Assembly (NCBI GenBank): GCA_019417795.1
Contig: DXUR01000016.1
Span: 14,123-19,379 of the forward strand
DNA from: Clostridiales bacterium
GTDB lineage: Bacteria > Bacillota_A > Clostridia > Oscillospirales > Oscillospiraceae
DNA length: 5,257 nt
Direction: 5' to 3'
Part shown: in pieces, positions 1-3,859 of the stretch
Layout of the letters: each line of letters begins with the position of its first letter
Position numbering within the stretch: the first letter of the stretch is position 1
Made by a program: the position numbers and the translations under genes
Notes under the pieces: generated by a model
What the model was told of the DNA's origin: nothing
What the model saw: the letters and a program-made list of their open reading frames with translations, nothing else
Database searches by the model: none

Positions 1-276
1 TGCGCGGTCACCAGCGAGAGCGCACACCGCTATTTTGCACGAAACGACGACGGAAACGGGAAAGCCCGCGGCGCCCTGATCGGCGCCATCACGGCCAAGC
101 TGGAGCGGAAAGACGCCGGCCATCAAATGCGCTGGGATCTCCTGTGGAGCGACCCGGAGGCGCAGAAATTACGCCACCCGGATCATGCGGATTTCTGGCT
201 GTGGGGCCATGCCTTTTTTGAGGCGGACATGGCAGACCTGGAACACGTCGCCGGGCTGATCGGTGCGAGGAGGTGA
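1..276 (+). CDS. 3' end of an unrecognised phage protein (partial)
   Basis: Frame 1 is open from the first base of the window to a TGA at 274-276, giving 91 C-terminal residues; the start lies outside the window. The visible part is soluble, mixed charged and aromatic, with a Trp/His-rich stretch (HPDHADFWLWGHAFFEAD, about residues 59-76) and no membrane segment. I do not recognise a named domain. Its stop codon lies inside the ribosome binding site of the next gene (GGAGGTGA at 269-276), a packing typical of phage late operons, so it probably belongs to the tail/late-structural to lysis transition. That placement is inferred from context. The coding call rests on the long open frame, the tight junction with the next gene and codon use that matches its neighbours. 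Confidence 0.72.
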   Translation, partial: CAVTSESAHRYFARNDDGNGKARGALIGAITAKLERKDAGHQMRWDLLWSDPEAQKLRHPDHADFWLWGHAFFEADMADLEHVAGLIGARR

Positions 277-283
277 CGCTGCC

Positions 284-463
284 ATGGATTATATGAAGCT
301 GGTGGCGGACCTCTGCCAAATCATTGACCGCCAGAACGAAATCACAAAGGCCATGGTGGTGCAGCTGGGCCAGCGCGACGCCCTCCGGTATGAGGAGGAA
401 ATGGCGGCGGTTCGGCGGGACTACGATACCGCCATGGGGGAGGTGGATCCGTGCAAAAACTAA
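284..463 (+). CDS. Small hypothetical phage protein, 59 aa
   Basis: A 59-residue soluble protein, MDYMKLVADLCQIIDRQNEI at its N-terminus, predicted to be mostly alpha-helical and possibly coiled coil because of its heptad-like hydrophobic spacing and many Glu, Arg and Gln residues. It has no membrane segment or known motif. I chose ATG 284 because a strong Shine-Dalgarno (GGAGGTGA, 269-276) sits 7 nt upstream. A GTG at 263 in the same frame would put that Shine-Dalgarno inside the gene. The gene overlaps the next one by 13 nt (451-463), which suggests translational coupling. Small helical proteins of this kind often sit between tail and lysis genes in Firmicutes prophages. The function is unknown. 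Confidence 0.75.
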   Translation: MDYMKLVADLCQIIDRQNEITKAMVVQLGQRDALRYEEEMAAVRRDYDTAMGEVDPCKN

Positions 464-903
464 TTGAAACGCTGTCCACCGTGAGCGTAGGCCAGGCGCT
501 GACTGGCGGCGTCACCGTGGTGGCGCTGGTGTCCGTGTTTATCGAAATTACCCCGGTGAAGATCAACCCGGTTTCCAAGTTTCTGGCCTGGCTGGGGCGG
601 AAGATCAACAGCGAAGTGATCGCCAAGGTGGACAGGCTGGAAACCGAGGTGCAGGCCATGAGGAAAGCGGACGGAGAGCAGGAGGCCATAAACTGCCGTT
701 ACCGGATCCTACGGTTCGGGGACGAAGTAAAACACGGCACCCGGCACAGTCAGGAACATTTTGAGCAGATCCTGGCCGATATTGACGCCTACGAAATCTA
801 TTGCAAGGATCACAAGGATTTCAAGAACAACAAAACCAGAGTGACCACGGAGCGGATCCTGGACGTTTACCGCGTGTGCGTGGAAAAAGACGATTTTCTG
901 TAA
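451..903 (+). CDS. Membrane-anchored phage protein, 150 aa, unknown function
   Basis: Starts at GTG 451 with a GGGAGGTGG ribosome binding site at about 438-445. Residues 16-34 form one hydrophobic membrane segment (ALTGGVTVVALVSVF core), followed by a short amphipathic stretch ITPVKINPVSKFLAWLGRKIN (about 33-53). Residues 56-78 are a charged helix that may be a coiled coil (VIAKVDRLETEVQAM). A soluble C-terminal part follows, with an NCRYRILRFGDEV segment near residue 81 and a Tyr/Cys-containing tail. This order resembles a common unnamed protein family in clostridial prophages that sits just before the holin and endolysin genes; that recognition is from memory. It may be a lysis accessory or a membrane-tethered structural factor, but the sequence does not decide this. 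One TM plus a large cytoplasmic domain makes it unlike a canonical holin. Confidence 0.82.
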   Translation: MQKLIETLSTVSVGQALTGGVTVVALVSVFIEITPVKINPVSKFLAWLGRKINSEVIAKVDRLETEVQAMRKADGEQEAINCRYRILRFGDEVKHGTRHSQEHFEQILADIDAYEIYCKDHKDFKNNKTRVTTERILDVYRVCVEKDDFL

Positions 904-915
904 TGGAGGCAACCC

Positions 916-1329
916 GTGAAAATATTCATTGTGGCCGCGGCGGCGTGGGCTGCCGGTGCCCTCCTGGGTTATTTCGTGGCCCGGCTGGCGTATAAGCACC
1001 TGCGGAAGCGTCTGCGGACGCTGCGGCAGGAACGGAAGCCGCCTAAAAAGAAAATGGGCACCATGGACAGGATCCTGGTTCTGGAAGCGGTTTTCCTGGT
1101 GGCGTACACGGTGGCCGATCTGGTGGTTTTCTGGCACACCGGATCAGAGCCTGCAACCCTGACCGGCTGCGTGTTCGGCGTGTGCGGCCTGGAAAACGGC
1201 GTCATGGGCTGGATCAAGACGAACAAGGACAAGGCGGCGGAGGCCGTCGGAACGAGCGGGAGCGGCACCCAGCCGCCCCCGGAGGAACCGCCCGCGGGCA
1301 CCGGCGAACCACCGGACGCGGGCCTGTGA
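916..1329 (+). CDS. Multi-pass membrane protein of the lysis cluster, 137 aa (possible holin-like)
   Basis: Starts at GTG 916 with a GGAGG at 905-909. Residues 3-23 form a first membrane helix. A strongly basic loop follows (about 27-46, rich in Lys and Arg), then a second helix (about 53-74) and a less hydrophobic third segment (about 80-100, containing TGCVFGVCGLENGVMGW). The C-terminal tail (about 115-137) is a Pro/Glu/Gly-rich, low-complexity segment. Small size, two or three membrane passes, a charged loop and a position directly before the endolysin fit a holin or holin partner, but I see no family-specific signature. The stop overlaps the endolysin ribosome binding site (GAGGAGGT, 1328-1335). 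The 136-aa protein at 2417 has a similar acidic Pro-rich tail and is the better primary holin candidate. Confidence 0.8.
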   Translation: MKIFIVAAAAWAAGALLGYFVARLAYKHLRKRLRTLRQERKPPKKKMGTMDRILVLEAVFLVAYTVADLVVFWHTGSEPATLTGCVFGVCGLENGVMGWIKTNKDKAAEAVGTSGSGTQPPPEEPPAGTGEPPDAGL

Positions 1330-1344
1330 GGAGGTATAAACAAT

Positions 1345-2217
1345 ATGACCGGAAACGAACTGCGCCAAAAGGTTGCGGACATTATCAACGCATGGAACGG
1401 AGCAACCAGAGGAAGCGCCAAGCACCTGGAGATCCTGAACATCTACAACAACCACAAGCCCCTGGCCAGAGGCTACCGCGTACAGGTGGGTGACGCCCAT
1501 TGTGCCACCACGACCTCCGCGGCGTACATCAAGGCCGGGATCGCGGAGTACACCGGGACGGAGTGCGGCGTGGGAAAGTACGTCGAGATCGCCAAGAAAA
1601 AAGGGATCTGGACGGAGAACGACGCATACACCCCCAAGGTGGGCGACGCCTGCGTGTACGACTGGCAGGACGGGGCCAACTACGCCACCACCGACAGCAC
1701 CGGCGCACCGGATCACATTGGCATTGTCACCAAGGTGGGCGGCGGCACCTTTGTGGTCACAGAGGGAAACATGAACGGCGGCAAGGTGGGCAAGCGCACC
1801 ATGAAAGTGAACGGGCGGTATATCCGCGGTTTCATTACCCCGGACTTTGACATGATCGCCCGGAAACTGGGCGGTACGTCCGGCGGGACGGCGGACAAGC
1901 CAACGAAACCGACGACCCAGGCGGCGGGTACATACACCGTTGCGGCCGGGGACACCCTTTCCCGTATCGCCGCGAAGTACGGCACCACCGTGGCCAAACT
2001 GGTGGAGATCAACGGCATTAAAAACCCGAACCTGATCCGTGTGGGCCAGGTCCTCCGCCTGCCCGGCGGAGCCGTCAAGTACACCGTTGTGGCCGGGGAC
2101 ACCCTTTCCCGTATCGCCGCGAAGTACGGCACCACCGTGGCCAAGCTGGCAGCAGACAACGGGATCAAAAATCCGAACCTGATCCATGTGGGCCAGGTTA
2201 TCACCATCAACAAATAA
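1345..2217 (+). CDS. Endolysin: CHAP domain plus two LysM repeats, 290 aa
   Basis: A modular peptidoglycan hydrolase that cleaves the host wall at the end of the lytic cycle. The N-terminal ~170 residues match a CHAP (cysteine, histidine-dependent amidohydrolase/peptidase) fold. The likely catalytic Cys53 lies in [10 protein letters not shown], His124 in [10 protein letters not shown], and a third polar residue in the Glu140/Asn142 region of [10 protein letters not shown] Gly/Thr/Pro-rich linker (about 176-195) leads to two LysM cell-wall-binding repeats at about 196-239 and 245-288, each beginning [22 protein letters not shown]. No signal peptide is present, so export should need a holin, consistent with the membrane proteins on both sides. 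ATG 1345 follows a strong GAGGAGGT (1328-1335). The two LysM repeats are nearly identical at the DNA level. CHAP enzymes may be amidases or endopeptidases; the bond cleaved cannot be told from this sequence. Confidence 0.95.
   Translation: MTGNELRQKVADIINAWNGATRGSAKHLEILNIYNNHKPLARGYRVQVGDAHCATTTSAAYIKAGIAEYTGTECGVGKYVEIAKKKGIWTENDAYTPKVGDACVYDWQDGANYATTDSTGAPDHIGIVTKVGGGTFVVTEGNMNGGKVGKRTMKVNGRYIRGFITPDFDMIARKLGGTSGGTADKPTKPTTQAAGTYTVAAGDTLSRIAAKYGTTVAKLVEINGIKNPNLIRVGQVLRLPGGAVKYTVVAGDTLSRIAAKYGTTVAKLAADNGIKNPNLIHVGQVITINK
1933..2144 (+). repeat. Near-identical DNA repeat inside the two LysM modules
   Basis: Two direct copies lie 147 nt (49 codons) apart. Positions 1944-1997 and 2091-2144 are identical over 54 nt. 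Extending left to 1933/2080 adds ten more matching bases and one mismatch (1943 C versus 2090 T). The rest of each LysM repeat matches at protein level but has diverged at synonymous and non-synonymous sites. This points to recent duplication or gene conversion of the N-terminal half of the LysM unit. Confidence 0.93.
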
Positions 2218-2236
2218 TTTTGCCGGAGGTGCTGGA

Positions 2237-2407
2237 ATGGTTATTATCAAGGCGCTGGCCTGGGTGCTTTCCCTGGCCGCTGTGGTCACCTGGCTGGTGG
2301 CCCTGGTACGCTGGGACGGTTCGATCCCCTGTGATCGGAGCCAATGCGAAAGCTGCCCATTTCCGCGGTGCCACGAAAATGGCCAGGACAGCACCGGGCA
2401 GGAATGA
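2237..2407 (+). CDS. Small single-pass membrane protein with a four-cysteine cluster, 56 aa
   Basis: Starts at ATG 2237 with GGAGGTG at 2225-2231. Residues 5-25 are a clear hydrophobic helix (ALAWVLSLAAVVTWLVALV). A short hydrophilic tail follows, with a compact Cys cluster, CDRSQCESCPFPRC (Cys32, 37, 40, 45), then His46. The spacing C-x4-C-x2-C-x4-C suggests metal binding or disulfides rather than chance. Sitting between the endolysin and the putative holin, it could be a lysis accessory, antiholin-like protein or redox-sensitive membrane factor; none of these is shown by sequence. An in-frame ATG at 2186 would give 73 aa, but it overlaps the endolysin end and lacks a ribosome binding site, so I prefer 2237. 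The stop (2405-2407) abuts the next gene's ribosome binding site. Confidence 0.8.
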   Translation: MVIIKALAWVLSLAAVVTWLVALVRWDGSIPCDRSQCESCPFPRCHENGQDSTGQE

Positions 2408-2416
2408 GAGGTAAAA

Positions 2417-2827
2417 ATGGAACAGACTATTATCCGCCTGGCCATTGGCCTGGTTCTTCTGGTGGCTGTCAACGTCGTGCTGGGCAGCCTGAACGCCCTT
2501 TTTGACGGGACTTTCGACCGTATCAAATGCCGGAACGGCGTCATTAAGGGGATCATTATTGCCGCCTGTTTCGTCGCTTTCTATGTAGCGGGACGCCTGA
2601 ACCCCGATATTGTGGCAATCGACATTGACGGCGAAACGGTCAACGTGGCAACAGCCGCCAACCTGGCCATGGTGACGGCCTATGTGCTGTATGCGAAAGA
2701 CGTTTTTTCCAAGCTGTCCAAGCTGGTTTTGAGCAAAACGAGCGGGACGCCGGAGCAGACCGGCGGAACCACGCCGCCCGCATTGGAGGAACCGGCGGAC
2801 GCGGCGGAGGCCACCGCAGCAGAATAA
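2417..2827 (+). CDS. Putative phage holin, 136 aa, three membrane segments
   Basis: Starts at ATG 2417 behind GAGAGGT (2406-2412). Three hydrophobic segments are visible: about 5-27 (IIRLAIGLVLLVAVNVVLGSL), 42-60 (VIKGIIIAACFVAFYVAG) and 76-95 (NVATAANLAMVTAYVLYAKD). They are separated by a charged loop (FDGTFDRIKCRNG) and an acidic loop (NPDIVAIDIDGE). A low-complexity acidic Pro/Ala/Glu tail follows (about 109-136). Size, topology and position downstream of the endolysin fit a phage holin, which forms membrane lesions that let the signal-less endolysin reach the wall. The assignment is by topology and context rather than a diagnostic motif. It is the last gene of the rightward cluster, ending 6 nt before the terminator hairpin region. 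Confidence 0.75.
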   Translation: MEQTIIRLAIGLVLLVAVNVVLGSLNALFDGTFDRIKCRNGVIKGIIIAACFVAFYVAGRLNPDIVAIDIDGETVNVATAANLAMVTAYVLYAKDVFSKLSKLVLSKTSGTPEQTGGTTPPALEEPADAAEATAAE

Positions 2828-2830
2828 AAA

Positions 2831-2865
2831 AGGAACCCCGGCGCCGCCCTGGCGTCGGGGTTCTT
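2831..2865. terminator. Bidirectional intrinsic terminator between convergent operons
   Basis: The stem is 2833-2845 paired with 2851-2863 (13 bp, one G-T wobble) around a 5-nt loop, and can be extended by a wobble and an A-T pair. On the plus strand it is followed by a weak TTCTTCT tract. On the minus strand it is followed by a run of six U (complement of AAAAAA at 2826-2831), making it a better terminator for leftward transcription. It ends both the lysis cluster and the minus-strand small-gene operon. Confidence 0.88.
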
Positions 2866-2872
2866 CTGCGGG

Positions 2873-3019
2873 TCACCTGCTGGCAGGCATGGCCCGCATG
2901 ACTGTTTTTCTGCTGTATTCATCGGTGAGGACTAACACCACACCGCGCCGCCCGTCAGCCAGCGGGACCGTGACCGCCTCCAGCGTAACCGCCGGGGAAA
3001 CTTTCGCTTGCTTTTCCAT
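2873..3019 (-). CDS. Small hypothetical protein, 48 aa (third gene of minus-strand operon)
   Basis: Encodes a 48-residue soluble protein beginning MEKQAKVSPAVTLEAVTVPL, followed by a basic turn (ADGRRG), a hydrophobic beta-like strand (VVLVLTDEY) and a basic C-terminus. The start at 3019 has GGGAGG (3033-3028) 8 nt upstream, an ideal distance. An ATG two codons earlier (3025) is only 2 nt from it, so 3019 is preferred. The stop at 2875-2873 lies just before the shared terminator, as expected for the last gene of an operon. No domain is recognised; alternating hydrophobic residues suggest a small beta-rich fold. Evidence for coding is the ribosome binding site, the position between coupled gene and terminator, and an open frame that fills the otherwise empty interval. 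Homology is untested. Confidence 0.62.
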   Translation of the reverse strand: MEKQAKVSPAVTLEAVTVPLADGRRGVVLVLTDEYSRKTVMRAMPASR

Positions 3020-3021
3020 TC

Positions 3022-3120
3022 TCATTTCCTCCCGTTGAATAGTTTACGAAGCAGCCGGATCCCGTAGCGAACCGGGACATAAACCGCCACGAATATGGCC
3101 ACAAAAAGCAGGTATTTCAT
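3022..3120 (-). CDS. Small membrane peptide, 32 aa (second gene of minus-strand operon)
   Basis: Encodes a 32-residue peptide, MKYLLFVAIFVAVYVPVRYG and then a basic tail (IRLLRKLFNGRK). Residues 3-16 are hydrophobic and the C-terminal half is strongly cationic, so it should be a membrane-inserted or membrane-associated peptide. AGGAGGG at 3133-3127 lies about 7 nt before ATG 3120. Its last three sense codons (GGG AGG AAA) form the ribosome binding site of the 48-aa gene, and its TGA (3024-3022) lies 2 nt before that gene's start, so the two are probably translationally coupled. No named family is recognised. Small size and topology are compatible with a toxin-like or antiholin-like peptide. 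The coding call rests on the strong ribosome binding site and the coupling. Confidence 0.66.
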   Translation of the reverse strand: MKYLLFVAIFVAVYVPVRYGIRLLRKLFNGRK

Positions 3121-3134
3121 GCGCTGCCCTCCTA

Positions 3135-3163
3135 TTGACATTTTAGCGGGTTTCGTTTATATT
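3135..3163 (+). promoter_or_regulatory. Near-consensus sigma-A promoter for predicted antisense RNA
   Basis: TTGACA (3135-3140) is a perfect -35. A 17-nt spacer leads to TATATT (3158-3163), one base from the consensus -10. The start site should be near 3170. No plus-strand reading frame with a ribosome binding site follows before the terminator at 3295-3324, so the product is probably non-coding. Confidence 0.72.
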
Positions 3164-3192
3164 GAGGGTGCGGGGGTTGCCCCCCGCCCCTC
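3164..3192. other. Strong hairpin, 5' end of antisense RNA / intercistronic in the sense mRNA
   Basis: A 12-bp stem with one unpaired base. On the minus strand the loop is GCAA, a GNRA tetraloop, and the hairpin lies between the 44-aa and 32-aa genes. On the plus strand it reads GCGGGGG-TTGC-CCCCC(C)GC from about 3170, exactly where the antisense RNA should start. It would form a protective 5' stem. There is no U-tract on either side, so it is probably a stability or processing element rather than a terminator. Confidence 0.7.
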
Positions 3193-3325
3193 TGTCTGTT
3201 ACCAGCCGATCCATTTGAGGATTGCCGCTGTAATCAGACCGGAGATTGTGCCCGCCAGGATTGTGTCCGCCAAGACCTGCAACCTGTTGGGCTGCGCCGT
3301 CGGCTTATGCCGTCGGCGTTTTTTC
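3170..3325 (+). ncRNA. Predicted antisense RNA (~155 nt) to the 44-aa gene
   Basis: Runs from the inferred start near 3170 (7 nt after TATATT) to the T-run of an intrinsic terminator at 3319-3324. It opens with a GC-rich hairpin and closes with the terminator hairpin. Its body is complementary to the 44-aa gene from beyond its stop codon up to about codon 3. If transcribed it could block translation of, or trigger RNase III cleavage of, the sense mRNA, as known for type I antitoxin RNAs. No plus-strand frame with a Shine-Dalgarno exists inside it. Ends are predicted from motifs only. Confidence 0.6.
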
Positions 3326-3333
3326 TTGCTCAT
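3199..3333 (-). CDS. Basic/hydrophobic small peptide, 44 aa; candidate type I toxin-like or membrane effector
   Basis: Encodes 44 residues. A very basic N-terminus (MSKKKRRRHKPTAQPNR) is followed by a hydrophobic helix from about residue 19 to the end (VLADTILAGTISGLITAAIL, then KWIGW). ATG 3333 is preceded by a purine-rich GGAAAGGGGTGG (about 3350-3339); the spacing to the GGGGTGG part is 5 nt. A promoter with perfect TATAAT lies about 33-60 nt upstream. A plus-strand promoter and terminator bracket the gene, predicting an antisense RNA across almost the entire frame. Short, single-helix, lysine-rich peptides opposed by antisense RNAs are the hallmark of type I toxin-antitoxin systems in Firmicutes. 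Here that is an inference; I do not recognise the peptide as a named toxin family. It could also be a superinfection-exclusion or regulatory membrane peptide. Confidence 0.7.
   Translation of the reverse strand: MSKKKRRRHKPTAQPNRLQVLADTILAGTISGLITAAILKWIGW
3295..3324 (+). terminator. Intrinsic terminator of the antisense RNA, inside the 44-aa coding region
   Basis: Stem CGCCG-T-CGGC (3295-3304) pairs with GCCG-T-CGGCG (3309-3318) with one internal T-T mismatch and a TTAT loop, followed by six T (3319-3324). On the minus strand the same bases encode the Lys/Arg-rich start of the 44-aa peptide: the T-run reads as lysine codons and the stem as RRRHKPTA codons. Confidence 0.8.
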
Positions 3334-3365
3334 TTTAACCACCCCTTTCCTCTTGAACTGTCTAT

Positions 3366-3394
3366 ATTATAATCTAACGTGAGATAAAAAGCAA
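3366..3394 (-). promoter_or_regulatory. Promoter of the minus-strand small-gene operon
   Basis: On the minus strand, TTGCTT (3394-3389) is a moderate -35. A 17-nt spacer leads to a perfect TATAAT (3371-3366). The start site should be near 3359, giving a leader of about 26 nt with the ribosome binding site of the 44-aa gene. The 14-bp dyad at 3372-3385 fills most of the spacer, so a bound repressor would block RNA polymerase. Confidence 0.65.
3372..3385. promoter_or_regulatory. Operator-like dyad O1
   Basis: ATCTAACGTGAGAT, an imperfect palindrome (6 of 7 symmetric pairs), placed between the -35 and -10 of the leftward promoter. It is identical to O2, 39 nt away. It is the likely binding site for the ribbon-helix-helix protein encoded at 3490. 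Confidence 0.75.
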
Positions 3395-3410
3395 TCCGCA
3401 ATATGCACAA

Positions 3411-3424
3411 ATCTAACGTGAGAT
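3411..3424. promoter_or_regulatory. Operator-like dyad O2
   Basis: ATCTAACGTGAGAT, an exact second copy of O1 in the same orientation. It lies just upstream of a plus-strand TATAAT (3430-3435), where it would overlap the spacer of a rightward promoter. Confidence 0.75.
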
Positions 3425-3429
3425 ATTTA

Positions 3430-3435
3430 TATAAT
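3430..3435 (+). promoter_or_regulatory. Candidate -10 for the ribbon-helix-helix gene
   Basis: A perfect TATAAT on the plus strand, flanked by O2 and overlapping the start of O3. No convincing -35 lies 16-18 nt upstream. A second TATAAT at 3469-3474 would start transcription inside the ribosome binding site, so this one is preferred. Confidence 0.42.
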
Positions 3436-3447
3436 CTAACAGTAGAT
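3434..3447. promoter_or_regulatory. Operator-like dyad O3 (variant)
   Basis: ATCTAACAGTAGAT shares the outer ATCTA/TAGAT half-sites with O1 and O2 but differs in the centre. Its centre lies 23 nt from that of O2, about two helical turns, which would favour cooperative binding. It overlaps the candidate rightward -10 at 3430-3435. Confidence 0.65.
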
Positions 3448-3489
3448 AAAAACGGGCGGCGGTGGTATTATAATGGCGAGGTGATAAGC

Positions 3490-3696
3490 ATGGGCAGACC
3501 GAAGAAAGAGGGCGGCATGAGCGCCACCGACTACAAGCGAGATTTCAATGAAAAGAACTATGATCGACTTTCCCCGTATGTAAAGAGAGGAAAAAAAGAC
3601 AGATACAAGGAAGCTGCGAAAGCTGCAGGGTACAGTCTTAACGAGTTCATGGAAAAGGCTATGGACAGCCTGGCGGCGGAGATCCTGGGAGAATAA
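3490..3696 (+). CDS. Arc-like ribbon-helix-helix DNA-binding protein, 68 aa
   Basis: Basic N-terminus (MGRPKKEGG), then a beta strand (about 23-34, NYDRLSPYVKRG), helix A (about 35-47, KKDRYKEAAKAAG) and helix B (about 49-65, SLNEFMEKAMDSLAAEI). This is the pattern of Arc/MetJ-type ribbon-helix-helix repressors common in Firmicutes mobile elements, which bind short palindromic operators as dimers, often cooperatively. The three dyads directly upstream are the obvious targets, suggesting autoregulation and control of the divergent small-gene operon. ATG 3490 follows a full GAGGTGAT (3478-3485). The upstream in-frame ATG at 3403 has no ribosome binding site and would run through O2 and O3. Codon use is visibly more AT-rich than the lysis genes. 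An antitoxin-like role is possible, but no protein toxin partner is adjacent in the same operon. Confidence 0.85.
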   Translation: MGRPKKEGGMSATDYKRDFNEKNYDRLSPYVKRGKKDRYKEAAKAAGYSLNEFMEKAMDSLAAEILGE

Positions 3697-3705
3697 AAAG
3701 CATAA

Positions 3706-3732
3706 GCCCCCGACGCACACAGCGCCGGGGGC
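3706..3732 (+). terminator. Hairpin terminator after the ribbon-helix-helix gene
   Basis: GCCCCCG (3706-3712) pairs with CGGGGGC (3726-3732). An A-C mismatch and an inner CGC/GCG stem close on an ACACA loop. Only a short GTTT tract follows on the plus strand, so termination may be partial. The spacing of 10 nt from the stop codon supports the role. Confidence 0.7.
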
Positions 3733-3780
3733 GTTTCGGCGTTTGCCCTCCAGAGTGTTCAATATTTTTCGGTGCTGATT

Positions 3781-3814
3781 ATTAACACGGGTTCGTGGAA
3801 ACCTATGTGTTAAT
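3781..3814. promoter_or_regulatory. Long dyad upstream of the XRE regulator gene
   Basis: ATTAACAC (3781-3788) and GTGTTAAT (3807-3814) form a perfect 8-bp inverted repeat. A nested GGTTC...GAAACC dyad lies between them. A wider pair, TGTTCA (3756-3761) and TGAACA (3829-3834), brackets the same region. The place, in the 163-bp gap before the XRE gene, suits an operator for a dimeric repressor. No clear -35/-10 pair was found here. Confidence 0.5.
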
Positions 3815-3859
3815 ATCAAGAAAACTGCTGAACATTACCACGCGCCTGGAGGGCTGCCC

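Noticed and set aside
263..283. GTG 263 as start of the 59-aa gene
   Set aside because: It would place the strong GGAGGTGA ribosome binding site inside the coding region; ATG 284 has correct spacing.
2186..2236. ATG 2186 as start of the four-cysteine membrane protein
   Set aside because: It overlaps the end of the endolysin, lacks a ribosome binding site, and adds a polar leader before the membrane helix.
1144..2556. 470-codon minus-strand open frame
   Set aside because: It lies antisense to the endolysin and neighbours, has no ribosome binding site, and is best explained by GC-rich codon bias of the plus-strand genes.
3095..3382. 95-codon plus-strand frame starting at ATG 3095
   Set aside because: No Shine-Dalgarno; it crosses the antisense promoter, hairpin and terminator and is opposite two better-supported minus-strand genes.
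3372..3447. CRISPR-like array
   Set aside because: Only three 14-bp palindromes with uneven short spacing; this fits operators, not CRISPR repeats and spacers.
3403..3489. Upstream extension of the ribbon-helix-helix gene to ATG 3403
   Set aside because: No ribosome binding site at 3403. The extension would run through operator dyads and the TATAAT; ATG 3490 has GAGGTGAT in place.
3781..3814. The dyad as a phage attachment site or tRNA fragment
   Set aside because: The GGTTCG part recalls a T-arm, but no other tRNA arms are present and no integrase or second att copy is visible.
3436..3819. 127-codon minus-strand frame opposite the ribbon-helix-helix gene
   Set aside because: No ribosome binding site, and it crosses a terminator and operator sites; treated as a shadow.
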